Shown: piece by piece, positions 1 to 6,536 of the stretch
Layout of the letters: each line of letters opens with the position of its first letter
How positions within the stretch are numbered: position 1 is the stretch's first letter
Source of the DNA: Peptoniphilus sp034090345
GTDB lineage: Bacteria; Bacillota; Clostridia; Tissierellales; Peptoniphilaceae
Assembly (NCBI RefSeq): GCF_034090345.1
Contig: NZ_JAXDSS010000057.1
Coordinates: 1-8,787 of the forward strand
DNA: 8,787 nucleotides
Direction of reading: 5' to 3'
The notes under the pieces: generated by a model
The model's input: the letters and a program-made list of their open reading frames with translations, nothing else
What the model was told of the DNA's origin: nothing
The model's database searches: none
Program-made: the position numbers and the translations under genes

Positions 1-828
1 GGAAGAAGACATAGATATTTAGAAAAATCAAAAGAAGTTTTTGACATACTACACAACTACACCGACACTTTAGAAAAAGTTTCCATAGATGAAGCGTACT
101 TAGACCTATCAAATTCTCTTAACTCAGTAGAAGTTGCAAAACAAATAAAAAATGAAGTTAAAGACAGAACCGGTCTGACAGTTAGTTGTGGAATTTCATA
201 CAACAAATTTTTAGCCAAACTCGCTAGCGACTGGAATAAACCTGACGGATTAAAAGTTATTTCCAAAAATGATGTCCCCGATATTTTACTCCCACTCGAT
301 ATAAAAAAAGTGCACGGTTTAGGAAGAAAATCCCAAGAAAAGCTTAGAAACATAGGAATAAATACAGTTGAAGATATGTTTCAACTCGATTTAGAATTTT
401 TAGAAAAAATATTTGGAAAAATGGGTTATGAAATCCATCAAAGAATTCGTGGAATAGACAATAGAGCTGTAAATTCACAACGCAGTAGAAAAAGTTTAGG
501 TGTCGAAAGAACTTTCCCCGACACACGTGATAAGTATATTTTACTAAATAAACTTATACAGTATTCGGCAGAACTTTCTAAAGATCTAAACTCCAAAAAT
601 TTAGGATTTCAAACTTTAACTCTAAAACTTAAAACCTTTGATTTTAAAATAAATACTCATTCCAAAACTTACTCACATGTCATAAATGATAAACAAGAAA
701 TTGAAAATCTTGCCTTAGAACTTTTCAACACTCATTACAAAGGCGAAAAACTTAGGCTTATGGGAATATCTGCTTCAAACCTTCAACCACTAAGCGCACT
801 GCAATTTAACTTTCTTCATAATTGGTAA
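1..828 (+). CDS. dinB: DNA polymerase IV (Y family), 3' part
   Basis: This is a translesion DNA polymerase that copies past damaged bases. The reading frame is open from the first base, so the N-terminus lies outside the window; 275 residues are visible, and about 75-80 are missing if the protein has the usual length of about 350. Residues 28-35 read SIDEAYLD, the Y-family palm motif whose Asp30 and Glu31 are catalytic metal-site residues. Residues 63-76 (GISYNKFLAKLASD) are the conserved stretch that follows it. A helix-hairpin-helix thumb segment starts near residue 102 (KKVHGLGRK), and the little-finger domain fills the C-terminal part. The end, QFNFL at residues 268-272, could be a sliding-clamp binding motif but is a loose match. 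The first catalytic Asp lies in the missing part. No clear terminator follows. The gene converges on the operon that ends at 1565 and looks unrelated to it. Confidence 0.96.
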   Translation, partial: GRRHRYLEKSKEVFDILHNYTDTLEKVSIDEAYLDLSNSLNSVEVAKQIKNEVKDRTGLTVSCGISYNKFLAKLASDWNKPDGLKVISKNDVPDILLPLDIKKVHGLGRKSQEKLRNIGINTVEDMFQLDLEFLEKIFGKMGYEIHQRIRGIDNRAVNSQRSRKSLGVERTFPDTRDKYILLNKLIQYSAELSKDLNSKNLGFQTLTLKLKTFDFKINTHSKTYSHVINDKQEIENLALELFNTHYKGEKLRLMGISASNLQPLSALQFNFLHNW

Positions 829-989
829 TTTTGACTAATATGAAAATTTAATGTCTCATAATCAAATTTAAAAAGTAATATATGTAACATTACTATTGTA
901 AAAATAAAATCTATGTTTCAGATAGCTTTGACAATAAAATATAAAACTGAAAGTTCTACAAATAAAAACTCAAGCACATTATTGAAATA

Positions 990-1411
990 CTATTTTACGA
1001 AATCTACATTGTCTAAAATTTTAGCAAAATTTTGAGGATAAATGCAAAAAAATATCGTATGTAAACTCTTGAAAAAATAATTGGACTGAACTATTGGCGT
1101 ATTCCAAATATTCAGAAATAATAAGACAGCTAATATCCACATCCCCCGAAAAAAATTTAATAGATAGCTAATAAAAGTAACAAAAAAACAATATTTTCAA
1201 ATCACTATACCAGCCAAAAACTTGTATATAGCAAAACTAGAAAATTGACAAATAGAACAAAATTATGAATCAGATACTATCGCAACTAACAATATTTTTT
1301 GAAATCAGAATCTAAATTTTGATTTCATCGTAATAAAAAATTTAAAGAGTTTTCATCAAATAAAGGCTCCCCTTTGTCTGAAAACCAATCCTTGACAAAA
1401 ACTCCCAAATT
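990..1411 (-). pseudogene. Possible decayed minus-strand gene in the 829-1564 gap
   Basis: The 736-base gap between dinB and the operon end has no intact gene. On the minus strand, however, there are protein-like open stretches in differing frames: 1411-1328 (28 codons, including KDWFSDKGEPLFDE), 1167-1024 (48 codons, including SGDVDISCLIISEYLEY), and an overlapping ATG-started 50-codon frame from 1142 to 990 with a hydrophobic start (MWILAVLLFLNIW). The last frame continues past its stop towards 830 with few stops. The balanced residue composition of the first two stretches is unlike random AT-rich translation. I do not recognise a family. The pattern suits an old gene broken by frameshifts and stops, but chance open stretches in AT-rich DNA remain possible. 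No convincing ribosome binding site precedes any of them. Confidence 0.22.
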
Positions 1412-1428
1412 TTAAAAAAATAATTAAA

Positions 1429-1464
1429 CAAAAAGATAGATTTCAACAGTCTGATTGTCTACCT
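1429..1464 (-). terminator. Probable weak terminator of the 4-hydroxybutyrate operon
   Basis: Read on the minus strand, AGGTAGA (1464-1458) pairs with TCTATCT (1440-1434) through one G-U pair. A shorter inner stem is formed by CAA/TTG and CA/TG around a small loop. TTTTG follows directly, and a further T run lies about 10 nt beyond. It sits about 100 nt after the stop of the 85-residue gene, with no other gene on that strand in between. The stem is imperfect, so efficiency is doubtful. Confidence 0.38.
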
Positions 1465-1564
1465 TTAATTTTATAACTAATCTTAATTTCTAATGAAATG
1501 CATACCCTAAATAATAAATAGATAATGGTTAATATGTTACAACTCAAAGTTCGTGTAAATACTA

Positions 1565-1822
1565 TTAGCTTTTCATGCATCTTAATATTTTCTCCAATGC
1601 ATTTTTATCACTGTCTATATATATGATTTTTTCTTCACACTCATCATATACTTGAGCACACTTTATATGACAACCACAAATTATTATTACATAATCCCAA
1701 TCTTTTTCATCAATGTAGTATCCAAAATAATACATAGGTAATTTCTCTTTTATTTGTTTATAGAGTTCTCTTCGGTCATACTTTGACTGACAACCTCCAC
1801 AAAATTTTATTCCTATTCTCAT
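1565..1822 (-). CDS. Small cysteine-rich CGGC/CGC protein, function unknown
   Basis: This 85-residue protein has seven cysteines. Near the N-terminus FCGGC gives a CxxC pair (Cys8, Cys11) followed by KYDR. After a hydrophobic strand (VIIICGC) comes a C-x-C-x3-C group (Cys49, Cys51, Cys55), then Cys62 and Cys82. There is no signal peptide or membrane helix, so it should be cytoplasmic. The alternation of strand, CGC loop and helix suggests a small alpha/beta fold that binds a metal or Fe-S cluster or does thiol chemistry, but this is inference. I have a loose memory of similar FCGGC-x3-YDR proteins in anaerobic Clostridia, without a known function. It is the last gene of the operon, 5 nt after the permease stop. 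No good ribosome binding site precedes the ATG, so it is probably translated by coupling to the permease gene. Confidence 0.85.
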   Translation of the reverse strand: MRIGIKFCGGCQSKYDRRELYKQIKEKLPMYYFGYYIDEKDWDYVIIICGCHIKCAQVYDECEEKIIYIDSDKNALEKILRCMKS

Positions 1823-1827
1823 TTTTG

Positions 1828-3180
1828 TTAGTTATTTTCTAATTTTTTGGCTAATTCTCTTTCTTCTTTATCTGCAAGAATTAGATTTAATAGTACACCT
1901 ATACACAAGCCCCAAGCTGCACCTTTAGCGGCTATAACTGCTCCCATTACACCTGCAATACCTTTATCTAGTTCTGAGTTTGTCATATTTATCGCCAATC
2001 TTACACAGACAAACCCTTGTACTAACAATGTCATACTGAGTGCCGCTGGAAGAATTGGTTGTACAAAAGTAACTATTGGAGTTACCATAACTGCTATAAA
2101 GGTAAACCATCTAAATGTTCCCACCCCTGAAAATATACTTTCCATTTTTTCCGGTCCGTCTTTATATCTCTCTGCCACAGATGCTGTAACTGCGGCCCAC
2201 AAAGGTCCTGCTAATGTTGGATATGCACAGATTAAAGATTCTATTAAGTTTCTTATACCGCTTATTATATTTGACCTGTTTGCATCAAATACTATCTTTT
2301 CATCTTGTCTTTTTTCGTCTGCTTCTGCTAACAATGCACCTGAAGTTACAAAGTCACCAAAAGCTATTATATAAACCACTATTGCCATAGGCAATGCTGC
2401 TAAAAATACTTCCTTAGTTGGCCAACCTATTGCAAAAGGACTCACTGTTTGTATTATCCCTGCAAAGTCAGGTATTTTTATAAGTGGGAACCATTTTACC
2501 GGTGGTATAGGATATTCTCCTGCCAACGGACCTACTATAACTGCCAATAGAACTGCCGGCAACATACCTAATCCTCCTATAAATCCAAATATTCCCTTGT
2601 TATTTTTTAATTTTTTAAATCTTTTCGAGAATAATAAATAGTATGCAAGTATTGAACATAAAGCTATTGTTATTGGAGTTGAATCAAATCTTTTTCCTGG
2701 ACTAAACTCACCTATTACTGATGCAAATCCAGCTCCCATTAATATCCCCGCTTTTATTGAACTTGGAACTATGCCTAATAATTTTCCTGCAACACCTGTA
2801 AACCCCATAACTATAAATATTATCGCTATTATTAATTGCAATGCAATCAGCGCCTGTATTCTTTCAGGTCCCATCGGGAATGTACTCAAAAATGCTATCG
2901 TCAAAGGTATGGATGGTGTTATCCACCCAGGAACTACCGGATCTCCCCATGTTGCATGTAATGTATATAAGAATCCATTTATTATTACCATTCCCCAAGC
3001 TAGCTCAAATGGTATGCCTAATACGTCAGTTATTACTGGAACTGCTCCTAGACAAGTAGCACTCATGAGCAATGCTTGGAATAGTTCTGACAGTTCTATC
3101 CTATAATGCAATATTGGCAGTCTATATGTGAACATCCCAAGTCTAATCCCAGGTTGCTCCATTCCGTATTCTCTCTTCAT
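1828..3180 (-). CDS. Multi-pass permease, NCS2-like; candidate 4-hydroxybutyrate transporter
   Basis: This 450-residue inner-membrane protein has about 11-12 hydrophobic segments, roughly at residues 31-52, 59-78, 108-136, 143-160, 168-185, 197-220, 255-285, 318-335, 352-375, 376-395 and 405-436. It lacks a cleavable signal peptide and has a charged C-terminal tail. The general plan recalls the nucleobase/ascorbate (NCS2, solute carrier 23) permeases: a glycine-rich SIKAGILMGAGFAS helix at 141-154, and an acidic GDFVTSGALLAEAD segment at 275-288 where such carriers hold substrate-binding residues. It is not a close match to classical uracil or xanthine permeases. The ATG has an AGGGG ribosome binding site 8 nt upstream and follows the CoA-transferase stop by 14 nt. 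Its place between 4-hydroxybutyrate genes makes 4-hydroxybutyrate or a related carboxylate the likely substrate, by context only; a purine or pyrimidine substrate cannot be excluded. Confidence 0.88.
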   Translation of the reverse strand: MKREYGMEQPGIRLGMFTYRLPILHYRIELSELFQALLMSATCLGAVPVITDVLGIPFELAWGMVIINGFLYTLHATWGDPVVPGWITPSIPLTIAFLSTFPMGPERIQALIALQLIIAIIFIVMGFTGVAGKLLGIVPSSIKAGILMGAGFASVIGEFSPGKRFDSTPITIALCSILAYYLLFSKRFKKLKNNKGIFGFIGGLGMLPAVLLAVIVGPLAGEYPIPPVKWFPLIKIPDFAGIIQTVSPFAIGWPTKEVFLAALPMAIVVYIIAFGDFVTSGALLAEADEKRQDEKIVFDANRSNIISGIRNLIESLICAYPTLAGPLWAAVTASVAERYKDGPEKMESIFSGVGTFRWFTFIAVMVTPIVTFVQPILPAALSMTLLVQGFVCVRLAINMTNSELDKGIAGVMGAVIAAKGAAWGLCIGVLLNLILADKEERELAKKLENN

Positions 3181-3194
3181 AATATCTACCCCTA

Positions 3195-4496
3195 CTAAAT
3201 TTTTAGTTCATCATTAAATTTCATATTATGAGCTTTTATAAGTTCATCTCTAAAATCTGGATGTGCTATTCTTATAAGAGCCTCTGATCTCTGTCTCAAT
3301 GTCTTACCTTTCAATTCTGCTATTCCATATTCTGTAACTATATAATCTACATCATTTCTTGATGTTGTAACTGCTGCTCCTTCATCTAAGCACGCTACTA
3401 TTTTTGATGTTTTACCTTTTACCGTGCTAGGCATAGCTATAATAGATCTACCATTTTTAGCCATTGAAGCTCCTCTTATAAAATCAACCTGACCTCCAAC
3501 TCCACTTATTTGATTTTTCCCAATTGATTCTGATGCTACTTGTCCCATCAAATCAACTTGTACGCATGAATTTATAGAAACTAAATTATCTTCTTGCATT
3601 ATTATGCAAGGATTGTTTACATAATCTACCGGCATCATCTGTACCATTGGATTGTCGTTTACAAAATCATATAATTCTCTCGTCCCCATTAAGAATGTTG
3701 CAACCATTTTCCCTTTGTATAAATTTTTACATTTGTTTGTTATGACTCCTTTTTTTACTAAGTCTATAACACCATCTGCAAACATCTCTGAATGGATCCC
3801 TAAATCTTTTTTATCATCTAAAAAGCTTAAAACTGCATCCGGTATTGCCCCTATTCCTAATTGAAGAGTATCTCCGTCTTCTATTAGAGTTGAACAATAT
3901 TTACCAATTTTCATTTCTACATCTCCTATATTTGGTCTAGGCAATGTATATATAGGTTCATCATATTCAACTATATAATCTATATCAGAAATGTGAATGA
4001 AACTTTCTCCCATAGTTCTTGGCATATATTTATTTACTTGAGCTATAACAATTTTTGCATTTTCACATGCCGATTTTGTATAATCAACCGATATACCTAA
4101 ACTCACATACCCAAAATCGTCCGGTTTAGATACCTGCACCAATACTACATCTATAGGCATTTTAGTTCTAAATAATTTAGGTATTTCAAAAAAGAATGAT
4201 GGTGTAAAATCCGCTCTGCCTTCATGAACTGCTTTTTTAGTATTTGAGCCTAGAAAAAAACCATTGTGCTTAAAGTGTTTTTCCATACCTTCATCACAAT
4301 ATTTTGCAGATCCCATAGGTACCATGTGTACTATCTCAACATTTTCTAGATTTTTATAATTTTCAACCAAGTTATCTATTAAATATTTAGGTTCTCCACA
4401 TGCATGTTCAAAAACTACTCTATTTCCTGATTTAATATTTTCTATCGCAGTATGTACATCTACTAACTTTGATTTATATTCCTCTAACCAGTTCAA
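3195..4496 (-). CDS. abfT: 4-Hydroxybutyrate CoA-transferase
   Basis: This enzyme transfers CoA from acetyl-CoA or another acyl-CoA to 4-hydroxybutyrate, giving 4-hydroxybutyryl-CoA for the dehydratase encoded two genes upstream. It belongs to the acetyl-CoA hydrolase/transferase family (Cat1/Cat2/AbfT type). From the TTG start it has 433 residues. The motif GIGAIPDAV lies at 214-222, the catalytic glutamate in HSEMF is Glu237, and the glycine loop GVGGQVDF is at 332-339. The glutamate position is almost that of Clostridium aminobutyricum AbfT (Glu238, from memory). I chose the TTG at 4496 because AGGAG sits exactly 7 nt upstream and because the resulting N-terminus resembles AbfT. The longer GTG start at 4511 overlaps the preceding stop and has no ribosome binding site; it would add five residues. 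The gene lies between the NifU-domain gene and the permease. Confidence 0.95.
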   Translation of the reverse strand: MNWLEEYKSKLVDVHTAIENIKSGNRVVFEHACGEPKYLIDNLVENYKNLENVEIVHMVPMGSAKYCDEGMEKHFKHNGFFLGSNTKKAVHEGRADFTPSFFFEIPKLFRTKMPIDVVLVQVSKPDDFGYVSLGISVDYTKSACENAKIVIAQVNKYMPRTMGESFIHISDIDYIVEYDEPIYTLPRPNIGDVEMKIGKYCSTLIEDGDTLQLGIGAIPDAVLSFLDDKKDLGIHSEMFADGVIDLVKKGVITNKCKNLYKGKMVATFLMGTRELYDFVNDNPMVQMMPVDYVNNPCIIMQEDNLVSINSCVQVDLMGQVASESIGKNQISGVGGQVDFIRGASMAKNGRSIIAMPSTVKGKTSKIVACLDEGAAVTTSRNDVDYIVTEYGIAELKGKTLRQRSEALIRIAHPDFRDELIKAHNMKFNDELKI

Positions 4497-4503
4497 AATA
4501 TCT

Positions 4504-4508
4504 CTCCT
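4504..4508 (-). promoter_or_regulatory. Ribosome binding site deciding the TTG start of abfT
   Basis: On the minus strand AGGAG lies 7 nt before the TTG at 4496. The same AGGAG-to-start spacing is used by abfD (6281-6285) and by the sigma-54 activator (7972-7976). If the GTG at 4511 were used, this motif would lie inside the coding region. It overlaps the stop codon of the NifU-domain gene, consistent with close coupling. Confidence 0.75.
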
Positions 4509-4801
4509 CACTCATGTCTAAGAAATGTTTTTGCATATTCCCACATTTTATCACTTATATCTGTATACAATCTTACGTCAATAATTTCCCCTTTAAATTC
4601 TTCTACCACTTTACTTTTTACAATTTCTTCAGTAGTTATTTGTGCTGATGGACAATAGCTACAATTGCCGGCTAAGGCAATTGTAACTACTCCATCTTCT
4701 ATAGATTTAATATTTATTTTCCCACCATGAGAAGAAATTATAGGTTCAACTTTACTCTTTATAAAGTCTTCTACTCTTATATTCAAATCTTTATCTGACA
4801 T
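4508..4801 (-). CDS. NifU C-terminal-domain (Nfu-type) iron-sulfur protein
   Basis: This 97-residue protein consists of one NifU C-terminal domain. Such domains bind a [4Fe-4S] cluster between two subunits and pass it to target enzymes. The signature is visible: SSHGGKI at 23-29, then GNCSYCPSAQITTEEI at 45-60, with Cys47 and Cys50 forming the CxxC cluster site. It lacks the IscU-like N-terminal scaffold and the central ferredoxin-like domain of full NifU, as in other small Nfu proteins. AGGAG lies 4 nt before the ATG, which is a short spacing. The gene starts 11 nt after abfD and is followed at once by abfT. Since AbfD needs a [4Fe-4S] cluster, a role in loading or repairing it is likely, but this is inference. 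No other Fe-S assembly gene lies in the window. Confidence 0.93.
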   Translation of the reverse strand: MSDKDLNIRVEDFIKSKVEPIISSHGGKINIKSIEDGVVTIALAGNCSYCPSAQITTEEIVKSKVVEEFKGEIIDVRLYTDISDKMWEYAKTFLRHE

Positions 4802-4812
4802 TTTTCTCCTAA

Positions 4813-6273
4813 TTATTTATCTTTTGAAACATCGACGTGTGCAATTCTTCTTGCCATTTCTTTTTTAGCTTCAAGATTTCCTTGTCTTGCTATCATTATT
4901 CTTTGAGCTTGTGGAGAACCTGCTCCGTGCATTGATTCTGTTCTATATCCAACTGCGGCTGTTCCTAAAGTTATATTTTCAATAAGTCTTAACACTCTCA
5001 TTCTATTTTCTGTTGATGTCCCAACCTTACCATTTAAAAATTTTTCAACCCAAGGTCCTGTAAACTCACCCTTTAAATCTTTTTCAGAAGGCATTGTTAC
5101 CATCAATCCTCCCGCTATATCTTCAGCTAGTCTTGCTATTTCATAAGGGAATCTTGTTACATTTTGCTTACATACGTTTGCAAGTAATAAATCAATTAAA
5201 TATGCTCCTGAATCAGTTTTACTTCCTTCCGCTGAGCAAGCCAGTGAACAAGCCCACATAGTTTCGTTCAAATGTTGCATTTCTATAATTTTATCCTTAA
5301 TATGGCTGGCCTTAGGAACTCCATTATAATCTGCTGCTAATGCTGCTGCTCCAATAAGTACATCTCCAACGCCTGTTTTACATGCATAAGATTGTCTATG
5401 ATATCCTGCAAATCTCTCAACTAACATTCCTGCATATTTCCATTCTCCACACATAAATATTCTTTCATTTGGAACAAATACGTCATCAAATATTACTAGA
5501 GCTTCTTGTCCTCCATAAGTATTATTTCCAAGATCAATATCAGCTGCTTCTTCTAGTTTTCTTGTATCACATGATTGACGACCATAAATCATAAATACGC
5601 CTTTTGCATCAGTTTGGATGGCAAAACTTACAGCATAATCTTTATCATCTTCACCCATTGCTATTGTAGGCATAATTAAATGTTCATGAGAATTTATAGA
5701 GCCGGTTTGATGAGCTTTTGCTCCTCTTACTATAATTCCATCTTCTCTAACCTCTTTAATGTGGACATACATATCAGGGTCTTTTTGTTTTGAAGGCGCT
5801 AATCCTCTATCTCCCTTAGGATCTGTCATTGCTCCATCAACCGTCCAGTCATTCTTTTGACATTCAAGTAAGTACTTTTTAAATCTTTCGTGATAATTAG
5901 TCCCGTTTTCTCTATCAATTTCATATGTTGTTGAATAAATTGAATTAAAAGCATCCATTCCTACACATCTTTGGAAACAACTTGCTGTTTTTTGTCCAAG
6001 AAGTCTTTGCATTTTAATCTTCTTAACTAAATCTTCTCTACTTTGATGTATATGACAAAATCTATTTATTTTTTCTCCTGTTAAATGACTGGTTGCAGTC
6101 ATTAAATCCTCGTACTCAGGATCATGTGCCAAATCATAAGTCATCGCAACAGAATTTATAGACGGCCTTATAATCGGATTATCTACCGGATTTTCAACCC
6201 TTTCTCCAAACATATACACCTTAATATCCAACTTTCTTAAACTTTCGATATACTCTTTTCCTGTCATTAACAT
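4813..6273 (-). CDS. abfD: 4-Hydroxybutyryl-CoA dehydratase / vinylacetyl-CoA delta-isomerase
   Basis: This cytoplasmic FAD and [4Fe-4S] enzyme converts 4-hydroxybutyryl-CoA to crotonyl-CoA, removing an unactivated beta-hydrogen by a radical mechanism. It belongs to the 4-hydroxyphenylacetate 3-hydroxylase/acyl-CoA dehydrogenase-like superfamily. It has 486 residues, near the roughly 490 of the Clostridium aminobutyricum enzyme. Key residues known there fall at the same numbers here: Cys99 and Cys103 (CFQRC), Thr190, Glu257, His292 and Tyr296. The fourth cluster ligand, reported as Cys299 in that enzyme, is Cys298 here (HRQSYAC, 292-298), one residue nearer to the histidine. TESMHGAGSPQAQ at 445-457 is the conserved C-terminal motif. 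The ATG at 6273 has AGGAG 7 nt upstream, better placed than the ATG two codons later. It is the first gene of the operon, behind a sigma-54 promoter. Confidence 0.96.
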   Translation of the reverse strand: MLMTGKEYIESLRKLDIKVYMFGERVENPVDNPIIRPSINSVAMTYDLAHDPEYEDLMTATSHLTGEKINRFCHIHQSREDLVKKIKMQRLLGQKTASCFQRCVGMDAFNSIYSTTYEIDRENGTNYHERFKKYLLECQKNDWTVDGAMTDPKGDRGLAPSKQKDPDMYVHIKEVREDGIIVRGAKAHQTGSINSHEHLIMPTIAMGEDDKDYAVSFAIQTDAKGVFMIYGRQSCDTRKLEEAADIDLGNNTYGGQEALVIFDDVFVPNERIFMCGEWKYAGMLVERFAGYHRQSYACKTGVGDVLIGAAALAADYNGVPKASHIKDKIIEMQHLNETMWACSLACSAEGSKTDSGAYLIDLLLANVCKQNVTRFPYEIARLAEDIAGGLMVTMPSEKDLKGEFTGPWVEKFLNGKVGTSTENRMRVLRLIENITLGTAAVGYRTESMHGAGSPQAQRIMIARQGNLEAKKEMARRIAHVDVSKDK

Positions 6274-6330
6274 AATAATTCTCCTCTCATTATTATCTTA
6301 TTGCTTACTATATCTTACACTAATATATAT

Positions 6331-6347
6331 AGCAAAATTCATGCCAA
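6331..6347 (-). promoter_or_regulatory. Sigma-54 (-24/-12) promoter of the abfD operon
   Basis: On the minus strand the sequence TTGGCATGAATTTTGCT closely matches the sigma-54 consensus TGGCAC-N5-TTGCW. The invariant GG (6345-6344) and GC (6333-6332) are exactly 12 nt apart. Transcription should begin near 6320, giving a leader of about 47 nt before the abfD ATG. A sigma-54 activator gene lies directly upstream, which independently supports the call. I see no competing TTGACA/TATAAT promoter in this 263-base gap. Confidence 0.9.
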
Positions 6348-6425
6348 CTTTATATTTTAAGAAAGCTCTATAATTAGGTCTTTTTGAAGTGGTTATAATT
6401 TAATTATTTTTAAATTATTTCAATT

Positions 6426-6449
6426 ATGAAACTACAAATGTACTTTCAT
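6426..6449 (-). promoter_or_regulatory. Candidate activator binding site upstream of the sigma-54 promoter
   Basis: This is a 24-base dyad: ATGAAA and TTTCAT arms with inner TAC/GTA, a 4-base centre and one mismatched pair. Its centre is about 117 nt upstream of the predicted transcription start, within the usual range for sigma-54 enhancer sites. Binding by the Fis-type domain of the activator is inferred. Confidence 0.4.
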
Positions 6450-6492
6450 TTAACATCACTGTAATTAACTACTATCTTTGTTGAAAAATATA

Positions 6493-6528
6493 AATTGCAA
6501 ATTTGATATTAATTCCAAATTTGCAATT
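6493..6528 (-). terminator. 13-bp perfect inverted repeat after the activator gene: terminator or enhancer
   Basis: The arms AATTGCAAATTTG and CAAATTTGCAATT are perfect inverted copies around a 10-base spacer. The repeat begins 8 nt after the activator stop codon and on the minus strand is followed by TATATTTTTC, so it can act as the activator gene's intrinsic terminator. The stem is AT-rich and the T run is broken. Each arm also contains TTGCAA, and the repeat lies 170-210 nt upstream of the predicted abfD start, so it could equally be a paired activator site. Both roles are possible. Confidence 0.5.
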
Positions 6529-6536
6529 CATATTTC

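Noticed and set aside
57..353. 98-codon minus-strand frame opposite dinB
   Set aside because: It is antisense to conserved polymerase motifs and has no recognisable domain.
1847..2374. 175-codon plus-strand frame opposite the permease
   Set aside because: It is the antisense shadow of a well-supported membrane protein gene, with low-complexity composition and no start signals.
6395..6418. 8-bp inverted repeat ATAATTTA/TAAATTAT near -87 of the abfD promoter
   Set aside because: It is made only of A and T in very AT-rich DNA, so chance is a sufficient explanation.
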